From: Acidobacteriota bacterium
GTDB taxonomy: Bacteria; Acidobacteriota; Terriglobia; Acidiferrales; UBA7541
Reading direction: 5' to 3'
Assembly (NCBI GenBank): GCA_003161195.1
Contig: PMOV01000230.1
Location: 1-9,133 of the forward strand
DNA: 9,133 nucleotides
The notes below the pieces were generated by a model, which saw nothing but the letters and a program-made list of their open reading frames with translations, was not told the origin of the DNA and did no database searches. Below are positions 1 through 7,058 of this stretch, one piece after another. Each line of letters begins with the position of its first letter. The stretch's first letter is position 1. The translations under genes were made by a program, and so were the position numbers.

Positions 1-2808
1 CTGCACCAGGGTAACGTTTTGCCGCGGATCCGGGAGCGCGGGGTTGACCTGCGAGGCCGCCTGCGCCAGCAACGCATCCGAAATTTGATTCACCTGTTGC
101 GAATACGCTGCCAGGTGGGTTCCTTTAGCTCCGACGTAGGCCGCGGAGACGAAGAAATCCGCAGGCAGATTCCGTTCGAGATCGAGATTCCACTGCTGTA
201 CGTAGGCCTCGGGATGATCGTAGGGATCCGCCTCCGTGATCGACTGCACGGTTTGCGTCAGGAACTGCTGCGTTCCTTGCGTGCCCAAGCTTCGCCCGGG
301 CGGATCTGAGATTCCTGACGGAAACGGCAGAGCGATGGTGTTGACGGGATGTGTGCCATCCACCGTCCCCGTATACGTCGTTGCCGCAGCATTCACCAGG
401 TCGTTCAGCGGATTCAGGCTGAACGCCACGTAATTAGGAATCCAGAAAACGCCGTATCCGCTGCGTACCACGGTGTTGGAATCAAGGCTATACGCCAGGC
501 CCACGCGTGGGGAGAAGTCCACCTTTTCCAATGGGATGTTGTTCCGGTCGCCGGGACTGACTAAGAAAACATCGCCCTTGACCGGCGGCGATCCTGCAGG
601 AAGGTATTGTGTTAAGTAGTTCGTCGCCGCCGGGTCGAAATACGACAAGCGGTTGAAGCGTTCGGACCACGGCCCTTGCAGGTCATAGCGCAGTCCCAGA
701 TTAATGGTCAACCGCGTAGTCGCGTGCCAGGAATCGTCCAAGTACCAAGCGCGGTAAATCTGTTGACCCGCGGTGAAGGCCGGAATCACCGCTTGCGCGA
801 AAAAGTGATTCTCCAGGTTGTTGAAGTTGTCCGCGTAGCCTAGCAAGAAATCTGCAAACGAAAAGCCCGTCCCTGGCACTCCCGGGAGTCCCGTAAAGCA
901 GGCTTGCCCGGATACGCAGAAGTCGAACGCGCCACTGGCCACATTGGATTGCGCGTAATCGTCGCGGCCTACCTCAAACTGAAAGCCAAAGTGAAATTGT
1001 TGATGGCCTCGCAAGATCGAAATACTGGGCGAAAGATAAAACTGCGTGTTGCGATCCTGAATGAAGCTCTGCCCTTGCGTACACATGATATTGTCGGCGA
1101 AATTCGCCACGCACGGCGTCGGCGGCGTGCGCATCTCAGCGGGAATCGCCAGATTATAGCTTTCCGGCCAGCCGATGGTGGTCAAATCGAAGTCCGCATT
1201 TTTCGGATTGCGGTTATAGCTGAACCGGCTCACGCTGGCGTTGAAGGCGACCACAGTAGTCGGCGTCAGGCTATTCGTATACCCCGCCGCAAACGCGTGG
1301 CTGCGATAATTTTCAGCGCAACGATCCGCGCACAGTCCAGTTCCTAGCGGATCGATCGGCAGGTCCAGCACATCCCAGTTGCTGAAGCGCACAAATAGTC
1401 GTTGCCGGTTTGTAAGATTATGGTCCAGGCGCGCCACGATTTGATCCTGGTTCCCGCCCGTGGGTGCGGCGGTCGTAAAATTGTTGGTTGTCGCGTTTGG
1501 ATTGTTTGGCGCGGGCCACAAATCTAGCAACTTGGCCGACGTTCCGTTTATCCGGGAGGCGGGGATTGTGTTGTTCTGGAAAGGAGTCGGTGCCGCGGTA
1601 CTCCCAGGACAAGCGCCCACCGAATTCACCATTCCGGCGCACGGATCGTAAATCTGGTCAATCACCACAGGCTTGCCGCTCGCGTCCACTCCGCGATCAT
1701 TGCAAGTGCCTGCAGTAAATCCCGTTTTGCAGATTTCCGAGAAATTTCCTGCCCTTTCTTTCGCGTCTGGGACCGTCGCCGTAAATGGCTCGCTCGTTCG
1801 CAGACGAAAACTCTCGGCGCTGAGAAACCAAAACATTCGCTTGCGTCCCCCGGATCCCGGGACTTTCAATGGTCCTCCGGCGTTGGCACCGTATTGATTT
1901 TGCACCCAGGGCGGCCGGTTCTGGCCCACCGCGTTCAAGAAATAATCGTTGGCATTGAAAATCTTGTTTCGCAGGTATTCATACGCTTCCCCGTGGACCG
2001 TGCTGGTCCCTGTTTTCGTACTGAGATTCGTCACGCCGCCGGCAAATCTGCCCCATTCCGGTCCCAAATTGCTGGTCTGTACTTTGAATTCCTGAATCGA
2101 GTCCTGCGTCGGTATCAAAATTGGCGCATTGATATAACCGATGTTGAGGGGCTGGCCGTCGAGATACTCCGCACTTTCATTGCCGAATGAGCCATTCACC
2201 TGGTAATTCCCCCAACCAAAAGGATTCACTCCCACGGGCGTGCCGGTCGAACTCCCTTGCGGAACCACCGATGCCGCCAGTTCAATTAAATTGAATACGT
2301 TGCGTCCGTTCAGCGGCAATTCATTCGCTTTGCGTTGCTCCACCACCGTCCCCATGGTCGATGACTCGGTATCCAGTAACGGAGCTCCGCCCCGCACCGT
2401 CACGCTCTCCGATGCCGAGCCGAGCGCCATTTCGAAATTCAGCTCCAGCACATCTTGAACGTGCAGAATCAAGTCAGACTTGATCACCACTTTGAAACCG
2501 AGTTTCTCCACCTCAATGCGATAAGAACCCGGCAACAGGTTCGTCACATAGAAAATTCCCGATTCGTTGGTAATGGTCTCGTATCGGACGCGGGTTCCCG
2601 TGTTGATCACAATTACTTTGGCGTTCGCCACGATCGCTTTGCTGGAATCGGTAATCCGCCCGGTTAGCGACGCGCTGGCCGACTGCCCGTAGATTGGGGT
2701 CCACGATGACCACATCATCGTCAATACTATGACCACCGTCCCGACCGCCGCCTTTAGCCCGCGGAAATCGCCGGTGGGGACTACACGTCGCATGAGAAAT
2801 CCATCCAC
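1..2808 (-). CDS. Oar-like TonB-dependent receptor with carboxypeptidase-regulatory-like N-terminus (partial, C-terminus beyond left edge)
   Basis: This is an uninterrupted minus-strand frame of 936 codons that is still open at base 1; I read it through and found no stop or frameshift. It encodes an outer-membrane beta-barrel receptor, a class thought to import large substrates using TonB energy; the substrate cannot be told. A signal peptide covers about residues 1-42 (hydrophobic core 20-33, ending YGQ). A CarboxypepD_reg-like beta-sandwich follows (TGRITD at 49-54 to about 130, with NESGIFYVTNLLPGSYRIEV). The plug starts near 150 (LPLNGRN at 164-170), and the barrel takes up the rest. Ten cysteines form five close pairs (360/369, 390/400, 493/497, 566/576, 631/637). 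Families of this type usually exceed 1000 residues, so roughly the last 100-250 are missing. The start chosen is GTG at 2808, 11 nt after a perfect AGGAGG; ATG at 2793 is the alternative and also leaves a signal peptide. The family call is firm, the start less so. Confidence 0.93.
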   Translation of the reverse strand, partial: MDGFLMRRVVPTGDFRGLKAAVGTVVIVLTMMWSSWTPIYGQSASASLTGRITDSSKAIVANAKVIVINTGTRVRYETITNESGIFYVTNLLPGSYRIEVEKLGFKVVIKSDLILHVQDVLELNFEMALGSASESVTVRGGAPLLDTESSTMGTVVEQRKANELPLNGRNVFNLIELAASVVPQGSSTGTPVGVNPFGWGNYQVNGSFGNESAEYLDGQPLNIGYINAPILIPTQDSIQEFKVQTSNLGPEWGRFAGGVTNLSTKTGTSTVHGEAYEYLRNKIFNANDYFLNAVGQNRPPWVQNQYGANAGGPLKVPGSGGRKRMFWFLSAESFRLRTSEPFTATVPDAKERAGNFSEICKTGFTAGTCNDRGVDASGKPVVIDQIYDPCAGMVNSVGACPGSTAAPTPFQNNTIPASRINGTSAKLLDLWPAPNNPNATTNNFTTAAPTGGNQDQIVARLDHNLTNRQRLFVRFSNWDVLDLPIDPLGTGLCADRCAENYRSHAFAAGYTNSLTPTTVVAFNASVSRFSYNRNPKNADFDLTTIGWPESYNLAIPAEMRTPPTPCVANFADNIMCTQGQSFIQDRNTQFYLSPSISILRGHQQFHFGFQFEVGRDDYAQSNVASGAFDFCVSGQACFTGLPGVPGTGFSFADFLLGYADNFNNLENHFFAQAVIPAFTAGQQIYRAWYLDDSWHATTRLTINLGLRYDLQGPWSERFNRLSYFDPAATNYLTQYLPAGSPPVKGDVFLVSPGDRNNIPLEKVDFSPRVGLAYSLDSNTVVRSGYGVFWIPNYVAFSLNPLNDLVNAAATTYTGTVDGTHPVNTIALPFPSGISDPPGRSLGTQGTQQFLTQTVQSITEADPYDHPEAYVQQWNLDLERNLPADFFVSAAYVGAKGTHLAAYSQQVNQISDALLAQAASQVNPALPDPRQNVTLVQ

Positions 2809-2819
2809 ATCCTCGCGTC

Positions 2820-2825
2820 CCTCCT
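2820..2825 (-). promoter_or_regulatory. Shine-Dalgarno AGGAGG for the TonB receptor
   Basis: A perfect AGGAGG on the minus strand lies 11 nt before the in-frame GTG at 2808 and 26 nt before the ATG at 2793. This spacing favours the GTG start. An in-frame TAG (2824-2826) overlaps the site and rules out any longer N-terminus. Confidence 0.6.
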
Positions 2826-2839
2826 ACAAGACGGTAGGA

Positions 2840-3025
2840 TCAAGCTCGCCGGGACATCGTGACTTTAAGCGATGGATCGACACGAACGGTGTAGCGATGT
2901 TCGATCTGGTCGTCGCCTTCGGCGGCGCCTTCTGGAGTGAAGGCCCTTGCGGAGCGGAAGATGGAGAGCGCGCCGATGGTGGTGACGAGTGCGCCGCAGT
3001 CCCAGGTTTTGATGTCGTTGGCCAT
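2840..3025 (-). CDS. Possible small hypothetical protein (61 aa) upstream of the TonB receptor
   Basis: I do not recognise this family. The frame starts at ATG 3025, is bounded upstream by an in-frame TAA, and stops 31 nt before the receptor's GTG on the same strand, which would fit a two-gene unit. The product begins MANDIKTWDCG, has a mildly hydrophobic stretch at about residues 11-23 (too short and polar for a clear membrane helix), an acidic middle (EGDDQIEH) and a basic end (SRRA). Most codons end in C and many follow a purine-N-C pattern, as in the ddl gene of this window. However, an overlapping plus-strand frame shares the same wobble positions, so GC3 alone cannot settle it. A purine-rich GAGGGGG lies about 12 nt upstream of the ATG. 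It may be a real small protein, a decayed fragment or chance. Confidence 0.42.
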   Translation of the reverse strand: MANDIKTWDCGALVTTIGALSIFRSARAFTPEGAAEGDDQIEHRYTVRVDPSLKVTMSRRA

Positions 3026-3049
3026 GGTTTTCGTGTACCCCCTCGCGAG

Positions 3050-3078
3050 AGATTACGTGAAGGGATTTGAGCGGTCAA
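3050..3078 (-). promoter_or_regulatory. Candidate sigma70-type promoter for the small ORF and TonB receptor
   Basis: On the minus strand TTGACC (3073-3078, 5 of 6 matches to TTGACA) is followed after exactly 17 nt by TAATCT (3050-3055, a poor -10 with 3 of 6 matches). A transcript would begin near 3043, about 18 nt before the ATG at 3025. The position is right for the minus-strand genes, but the weak -10 keeps this tentative. Confidence 0.33.
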
Positions 3079-3261
3079 CGCAAGCCGGGTCTAGAGCGAC
3101 TGACTTGCGGATGTGGTGGAGTTGCATTGGCGGGACTTTTGCGCAACGGGCGAAATCCGCATGGGGCGAGCTCAGCGCCGGCGCCTTTCTCAGATTGGGA
3201 ATGGTTGGGGGTTTGGCGTGCGAGGGCGTAGGATTTAAGTTGCGGGCAAGGAGAAGACGCT
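3079..3261. other. Divergent intergenic region
   Basis: This is the gap between minus-strand genes to the left and the plus-strand His/Ala-rich gene to the right. I see no supported gene in it. A weak plus-strand promoter is possible (TTGGGG at 3205-3210, 18-nt spacer, TAGGAT at 3229-3234), about 22 nt before the AAGGAG that serves the gene at 3262. Confidence 0.4.
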
Positions 3262-3465
3262 ATGGAAATCAATTCACATCAACGAGCTGCTGAATTGCAT
3301 GAGCAAGCCGCGCATGCGCACCGCGCTGCGGCGGCGAGTCACGCAAAAGGGGAGCACCAGACGGGCCACGAACACTCGCGCCAGGCGATGGAGCACGCGA
3401 AGAAGGCGCACGAAGCCTCGCAGGGGGCGTTTGAGAGGTCGCTCTCAGAGTCGGATAGACATTGA
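3262..3465 (+). CDS. Small His/Ala-rich helical protein (67 aa), unknown function
   Basis: The start is well supported: AAGGAG at 3248-3253 lies 8 nt before the ATG. The product is soluble, with no signal peptide or membrane segment, and very rich in Ala, His, Glu and Lys (EINSHQRAAELHEQAAHAHR near the start, HEHSRQAMEHAKKAHEAS later). Histidines recur about every 3-7 residues across almost the whole length. This predicts one or two amphipathic helices, possibly a helical hairpin, with His-lined faces. Similar short proteins with a 'HQRAAELHE-AAHAH' start are, from memory, widespread in proteobacteria and acidobacteria as uncharacterised ORFs. Metal binding or a stress role would be inference from composition alone. 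It stands by itself: 233 nt and a better promoter candidate separate it from the next plus-strand gene. Confidence 0.85.
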   Translation: MEINSHQRAAELHEQAAHAHRAAAASHAKGEHQTGHEHSRQAMEHAKKAHEASQGAFERSLSESDRH

Positions 3466-3631
3466 CTTCAGTTCGCCGGATAGGATGGTTCGCCGAACAG
3501 ATCATCGCGCTGCGGGTGACGCCGATGCGTTCATGTGAGTGCATTAGAGAGGCTGTTTGGAGTACGCGCGGAGCCAGGCGACCAAGGCGGGTTCGTCGGG
3601 CACCTGCAGCACCCAAGCGGCACGGCGACAT

Positions 3632-3661
3632 TCGACGGGCGCGCGCGGAATTTGCTAGAGT
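3632..3661 (+). promoter_or_regulatory. Candidate extended -10 promoter for Trm112 protein and heptose kinase
   Basis: TGC followed by TAGAGT (3653-3661) forms an extended -10 element (hexamer 3656-3661, 4 of 6 matches). A -35-like TCGACG (3632-3637) lies 18 nt upstream. The predicted start near 3668 gives a leader of about 30 nt before the ATG at 3699. It probably drives both downstream genes, because only 78 nt separate them. Confidence 0.42.
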
Positions 3662-3698
3662 CGCAAAGTCTGCGGCGTCGGAAAGGTTTTGCTGGAGT

Positions 3699-3881
3699 AT
3701 GGTGATCGACCAGGAGTTGCTGGATATTCTGGTGTGTCCGGTGTGCAAGAGCAAGGTCACGCAAACGGCGGACGAGACCGGCTTGCGGTGCAGCACTTGC
3801 CACAGGGTATATCCGGTGAGGGATGGGCTTCCCGTGATGCTGCCGGAAGAGGCGACCACGGCGGACGAAGGAAAGCATTAG
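3699..3881 (+). CDS. Trm112-family (UPF0434/YcaR-like) zinc-ribbon protein
   Basis: This 60-residue protein belongs to the Trm112 family. Eukaryotic and archaeal members are small partners that stabilise methyltransferases; bacterial YcaR-like members are less well understood. The family pattern is complete: an N-terminal 'IDQELLDILVCPVCK', a CPVC knuckle (C13, C16), a second knuckle CSTC (C31, C34) giving four potential zinc ligands, then the conserved 'YPVRDGLPVMLPEEA' (38-52). I chose ATG 3699 because homology begins there. The frame is open further upstream to 3462, but that part is Arg-rich low-quality sequence unlike the family. GAAAGG at 3681-3686 is a possible ribosome site, about 12 nt away. 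It lies just before the heptose kinase; YcaR-like genes also sit near LPS genes in E. coli (beside kdsB), a suggestive but indirect link. Confidence 0.92.
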   Translation: MVIDQELLDILVCPVCKSKVTQTADETGLRCSTCHRVYPVRDGLPVMLPEEATTADEGKH

Positions 3882-3910
3882 CTGGCACGAGAAGCAGGAC
3901 TCGTTTTCAA

Positions 3911-3950
3911 TCCAGAAAACAATTTCCAGAACACAATTTCAAGAAAATAA
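3911..3950 (+). repeat. Three imperfect tandem copies of an AT-rich 14-nt unit ahead of the heptose kinase
   Basis: Copies are tccagaaaacaatt (3911-3924), tccagaacacaatt (3925-3938) and a shortened tcaagaaaataa (3939-3950). The first two differ at one base. The block is strikingly A/T-rich against GC-rich surroundings and ends 9 nt before the kinase ATG, so it lies in the Trm112-kinase spacer and would be part of a shared mRNA. It could be an unstructured translation-enhancing leader, a protein-binding array or simple replication slippage. Confidence 0.6.
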
Positions 3951-3959
3951 GTGGAGTGT

Positions 3960-5021
3960 ATGGCTAGCAAAAACAGGGATAGCGTGTTGCGCCTGCGGCG
4001 GCTGATTGCGCGGATGCGTGGAAAGCGCATTGGCGTGTTGGGCGACGTGATGCTGGACCGGTACTTGTGGGGGACAGCGTCGCGGCTCTCGCCGGAAGCG
4101 GCGGTGCCGGTGGTGGAGTTTGTGCAGCAAAGCGAGTGCCTGGGCGGCGCGGGCAACGTGGCGGCGAATCTGGCGGCGCTGGGAGCGCGTGTGGAAGCGT
4201 TTGGTGTGGTGGGCAGCGACGAGGCGGGGCGCGCGTTGCAGAAATGTCTACGCGGTGTGGGAATTGCGGATGGCGGCGTGGCCGCCGATGGCAGGCGCCT
4301 GACGACGGTGAAGACGCGGATTATCGCGCGACACCAGCAGGTGGTGCGCGTGGACCACGAACGGCGTGAACCGTTGCGCACGGAGACCGAGGAAAGGTTG
4401 TTACGCGCGCTGTTTGCCGCGCTGAAGCACTTCAACGCCCTGGTGCTTTCGGATTACGACAAGGGCTTGATCACGGATGCGCTTGCGGACCGCGTGTTGA
4501 GTGCGGCGCACCGACTGAAGGTGCCAGTTTTTGTGAAGCCCAAGACATCGCGCCTTTATGCATATCGCGGAGCACGCGCCATTGTGTGCAACGCGAAAGA
4601 GGCGGAATTTTTTGTCACACGTACGCTGGGCGATGAGAAATCCGTGGCAGAAGCGGGGCGGGCACTGCTGGCGCATTTTCGGTGTAGCGCCGTGGTGATC
4701 ACGCGCGGCGAGAAGGGCATGAACGTGGTGGAGGAATCCACCGCCGGGCAATTGCATATTCCGGCTACCAGTTCTGAGGTGACGTACGCGCGCGTGGGGC
4801 AGGCGGGATTGGGGCGCGAGTTTACGGGGCGGCAAGTGTTTGATGTGACGGGTGCGGGAGACACAGTGCTGAGTGTGTTGTCGCTGGCCGTGGCGGCGGG
4901 CGCCGAGGTGCGCGAAGCGGCGGTGCTGGCGAATGCCGCGGCAGGTGTGGTGGTGGGGAAATTGGGGACGGCGAGTGTGAGCGCGAGGGAATTGTCTGCG
5001 GCGCTGGGAGAGGCAGAATAA
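3960..5021 (+). CDS. rfaE1: D-glycero-beta-D-manno-heptose-7-phosphate kinase (PfkB family)
   Basis: This is a 353-residue ribokinase/PfkB-family kinase that phosphorylates heptose-7-phosphate at C1 using ATP, in the cytoplasmic ADP-heptose pathway for LPS inner core. Family marks are GDVMLDRYLWG (28-38), SPEAAVPVV (44-52), PfkB signature 1 GGAGNVAANLAALG (62-75), SDYDKG in the middle, CNAKEAEFF, and DVTGAGDT (295-302) with catalytic base D301. The C-terminal nucleotidyltransferase domain of bifunctional HldE is absent, so a separate adenylyltransferase must be encoded elsewhere. Compared with my memory of HldE, where the IPA-like strand runs almost directly into VFDVTGAGDT, about 20 extra residues (roughly 270-291) lie between them. 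I chose ATG 3960; an in-frame GTG at 3951 adds three residues. GGAG at 3953-3956 is very close to the ATG. The gene is probably cotranscribed with the Trm112 gene. Confidence 0.95.
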   Translation: MASKNRDSVLRLRRLIARMRGKRIGVLGDVMLDRYLWGTASRLSPEAAVPVVEFVQQSECLGGAGNVAANLAALGARVEAFGVVGSDEAGRALQKCLRGVGIADGGVAADGRRLTTVKTRIIARHQQVVRVDHERREPLRTETEERLLRALFAALKHFNALVLSDYDKGLITDALADRVLSAAHRLKVPVFVKPKTSRLYAYRGARAIVCNAKEAEFFVTRTLGDEKSVAEAGRALLAHFRCSAVVITRGEKGMNVVEESTAGQLHIPATSSEVTYARVGQAGLGREFTGRQVFDVTGAGDTVLSVLSLAVAAGAEVREAAVLANAAAGVVVGKLGTASVSARELSAALGEAE

Positions 5022-5167
5022 TTCAAGGCGCCCGGACGGCGGTCGGCCGGTGTTGGCGTTTTGGAACAGCCGGCGCTGACTACCGGATTTTGGCGCTAAA
5101 CTTGCCGAAGAGTTGATTGTTTAGGTTGCCGCTCTGGATTCCCCCCAGGGCAGATTCCCGAGCGTGA

Positions 5168-6409
5168 ATGAGTTCGTCTTCCCCAGTCGACCGGGGCTAT
5201 TTGCGACACAGTGCGTCGCAGGCGCGCATCTTGTGCGTATGCGTGATGGTGTGTGCTGCCGTGTTATTTTCCGCTGACATGGTAAAGGCGCAGGATGCTT
5301 CGCAAGATGTGGCGCAAGCGGCACGGCAAGCGCGCGCGCGCAAGGCGGAGCAGGCGCAGCGAGATAGTCACGTTTATACCAACGAGGATTTGCAGCGGCC
5401 GCGTATCGTTTTGGATAACGATGCCGCTAGCGTAGCGGCGCGTAAGCCGGGTGCGGCGCTGCCGTCCACGACGGACGCGTGGCAATTCACGACGACATCG
5501 GCGGCGGAACGTGGCATCGAGGAGAATTACGGCGAATCGCTCGGCGAAGTCGCTCGCCGGTACCGGCGCGAGAAAGCGGCGCGACAGGCGGAAACTGCGA
5601 GCAAGGATGATTCGGCATCGCCATTTCACATGGAGCGCAAGATGGTGGCGCAGCCCGCGCTTGCGGCGATGGCGCCGAAGCTGATCGTGGTGCTGCCAAG
5701 TCCGGTGGCTGAGCCGAAAAAAAATAACTCTGTGAGCCGGGCGATTGCTGTGAAGCGTGATCCGTTTCAGCGACCCGGGAGCGGCGCGCCGCAGACGCAA
5801 ATGCGCCGGAGCGAGGCGCACGCAAATTCCGTGAAAGCGGATTCGCCGGGGGCGACGTTGGTGCCCGGAGCGGCATCGCCAGTGAAGTCGACGAAAGCTG
5901 TGGCTAATGGGTTCCTGCCGAAGGCGTCCGCTCCCGTCGAGCCTTCGAAGGAGAAATCCGGCGGTCCTATTTTATCTCCCCGTACGCTGCCAGACGCGCC
6001 CGTTGTTATGACGGAGATGGTGACCATGCGACCGGGCGATTCGCTCTGGAAGCTATCGCGACAATATTTGGGCGGCGGCTCGCGGTGGCAGGAATGGGTA
6101 CGCAGCAATCCTGCGCTGCGAGACGCGCAAAAGATTCGTGCGGGAACCATGCTTGCTGTGCCGAGTTCTGCTACGCGGACAAACTTAGAAGCAAAGCCGG
6201 CGAGATCTGCGACAGAGCTAGTTATCCGTGGTGGCGACTCTTTGTGGAAAATATCCGTGGCGCGCTTTGGCAGCGGAAGATTTTGGACGTGTTTGCTGAC
6301 GGCAAATCCGGCCTTGCGGGATGCCAGCCTGATCTATCCCGGACAGACTTTGCAAGTTCCCCAGAGTTGTGGCGAAGAGCGGCGAAGTCCTCGCATCGCA
6401 GTACCTTGA
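5168..6409 (+). CDS. Secreted/periplasmic protein with two C-terminal LysM domains
   Basis: The 413-residue product has a signal peptide (hydrophobic core ILCVCVMVCAAVLF at 21-34, likely cleavage near A41) and a short charged Ala/Arg/Gln-rich stretch (45-66). A 'YTNEDL' segment (70-75) and a 'SLGEVARRYRREKAARQ' helix follow, both of a kind I associate with acidobacterial envelope proteins. Next is a long low-complexity Pro/Ser/Ala/Lys linker to about 280, then LysM 1 (about 284-331, MRPGDSLWKLSRQYLGG) and LysM 2 (about 351-397, RGGDSLWKISVARFG). Both LysM units share SNPALRDA/ANPALRDA, indicating internal duplication. LysM binds the glycan of peptidoglycan, so the protein probably sits at the cell wall; no hydrolase domain is visible. 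ATG 5168 gives a sensible signal peptide but lacks a good Shine-Dalgarno. The 146-nt upstream gap holds no clear promoter. The gene converges on the one ending at 6476. Confidence 0.9.
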   Translation: MSSSSPVDRGYLRHSASQARILCVCVMVCAAVLFSADMVKAQDASQDVAQAARQARARKAEQAQRDSHVYTNEDLQRPRIVLDNDAASVAARKPGAALPSTTDAWQFTTTSAAERGIEENYGESLGEVARRYRREKAARQAETASKDDSASPFHMERKMVAQPALAAMAPKLIVVLPSPVAEPKKNNSVSRAIAVKRDPFQRPGSGAPQTQMRRSEAHANSVKADSPGATLVPGAASPVKSTKAVANGFLPKASAPVEPSKEKSGGPILSPRTLPDAPVVMTEMVTMRPGDSLWKLSRQYLGGGSRWQEWVRSNPALRDAQKIRAGTMLAVPSSATRTNLEAKPARSATELVIRGGDSLWKISVARFGSGRFWTCLLTANPALRDASLIYPGQTLQVPQSCGEERRSPRIAVP

Positions 6410-6475
6410 CGCGCAACCAAGCCCTTCTTGTGGGGCGGAAACCCGTTCACAGCTGGCTGAAGTTGTCCCTGCGTA

Positions 6476-6925
6476 TCATGGCGGGAAGCTGAAGGATTTG
6501 TCGCTGGTTTCTACCCACAAGTTGACGACGCGAGTTTTCTGGCTCTGCGCCGGGTCGGAGTTTTCGTTGGGCAGCGGCGAGAAGGGGCTGATGGCTACGG
6601 TGATGATGACGCCGCTGGCGCCCACGGGCGATTTGGCGTGCAGCAGGGCGAAGCTTTTGATGGGGCCGTAGTAGCCGGTGGGTCCCCAATCGGCGACGAA
6701 ATCTTTTTTGGTGTAGCTCTGTCCGGGCTTCCAGATTTCGTAGGCTTTGTCGGTGTCACCCGCGATTAGAGCGTTGAAGAAATTTTCTACCGCATGTTTT
6801 TCCGGATAGTAGCGCACCGTGAAGTACAGGCCGATGCAGGCCAGAGACAGCAACGCCACGACGGTGAAAATCATGGCGCGGGATTTGTCGGGCTTTGTGG
6901 CAGGTACGTCGAGCAACGTGGTCAT
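6476..6925 (-). CDS. Single-pass membrane protein of unknown function, NTF2-like fold possible
   Basis: The product has 149 residues. A short cytoplasmic start (MTTLLDVPATKPDKSRA) is followed by one membrane helix at about 18-38 (MIFTVVALLSLACIGLYFTV) and an outside domain of about 110 residues. That domain begins 'AVENFFNALIAGDTDKAYEIW', a helix pattern seen in NTF2-like and related 'limited-use' domains, and contains a conserved-looking 'DFVADWGPTGYYGPIKSF' segment before beta-rich sequence. The fold is inference; I do not recognise a named family. ATG 6925 is chosen because AGGAG lies 8 nt upstream; the longer frame to 6967 adds 14 residues without such a site. It reads in the same direction as ddl, 123 nt downstream of its stop, so read-through or a separate weak promoter are both possible. 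The C-terminus converges on the LysM gene with only a 66-nt gap. Confidence 0.82.
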   Translation of the reverse strand: MTTLLDVPATKPDKSRAMIFTVVALLSLACIGLYFTVRYYPEKHAVENFFNALIAGDTDKAYEIWKPGQSYTKKDFVADWGPTGYYGPIKSFALLHAKSPVGASGVIITVAISPFSPLPNENSDPAQSQKTRVVNLWVETSDKSFSFPP

Positions 6926-7043
6926 GCAATGGTCTCCTGCCCGCGAGCGGCGAAAGTCACGAATCAAAATTAGCAGAAGAAGCGTGCGAGAGTAAAATCC
7001 TGCACGTTGCGCTGGATTGGGTTGCGTTGGAATGCGCAGGGTG

Positions 7044-7058
7044 CGGCGTCATGCGCCG
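7044..7058 (-). other. Short hairpin over the ddl stop codon
   Basis: Minus-strand CGGCG-CATGA-CGCCG makes a 5-bp GC stem whose loop includes the TGA stop of ddl. No U-tract follows, so it is not a standard intrinsic terminator. At this GC content, chance is a fair explanation. Confidence 0.25.

Noticed and set aside
2937..3293. Plus-strand 118-aa frame
   Set aside because: It overlaps the well-supported start of the gene at 3262, has no ribosome site that I can see, and ends in an unlikely Arg-rich tail. It shares wobble positions with the minus-strand ORF, which explains its high GC3.
3488..3498. GTTCG-C-CGAAC palindrome upstream of Trm112
   Set aside because: It resembles half-sites of Gram-positive LexA boxes but has the wrong order and a 1-nt centre. 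A single short GC palindrome is expected by chance.
3462..3698. Long N-terminal extension of the Trm112 frame (79 extra codons)
   Set aside because: The extra part is Arg-rich, unlike the family, and overlaps the candidate promoter. Homology to Trm112 proteins begins exactly at ATG 3699.
3269..3859. Minus-strand 196-aa frame
   Set aside because: It runs antisense through both the His/Ala-rich gene and the Trm112 gene, with Ser/Arg/Pro-rich composition typical of a shadow frame.
5028..5065. Possible intrinsic terminator after the heptose kinase (CGCC...GGCGTTTT)
   Set aside because: The arms pair only with bulges and the T-run is just four bases; not strong enough to annotate.
6410..6475. 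Bidirectional terminator between the converging LysM and membrane-protein genes
   Set aside because: The 66-nt gap shows no clear stem followed by a T-run on either strand.
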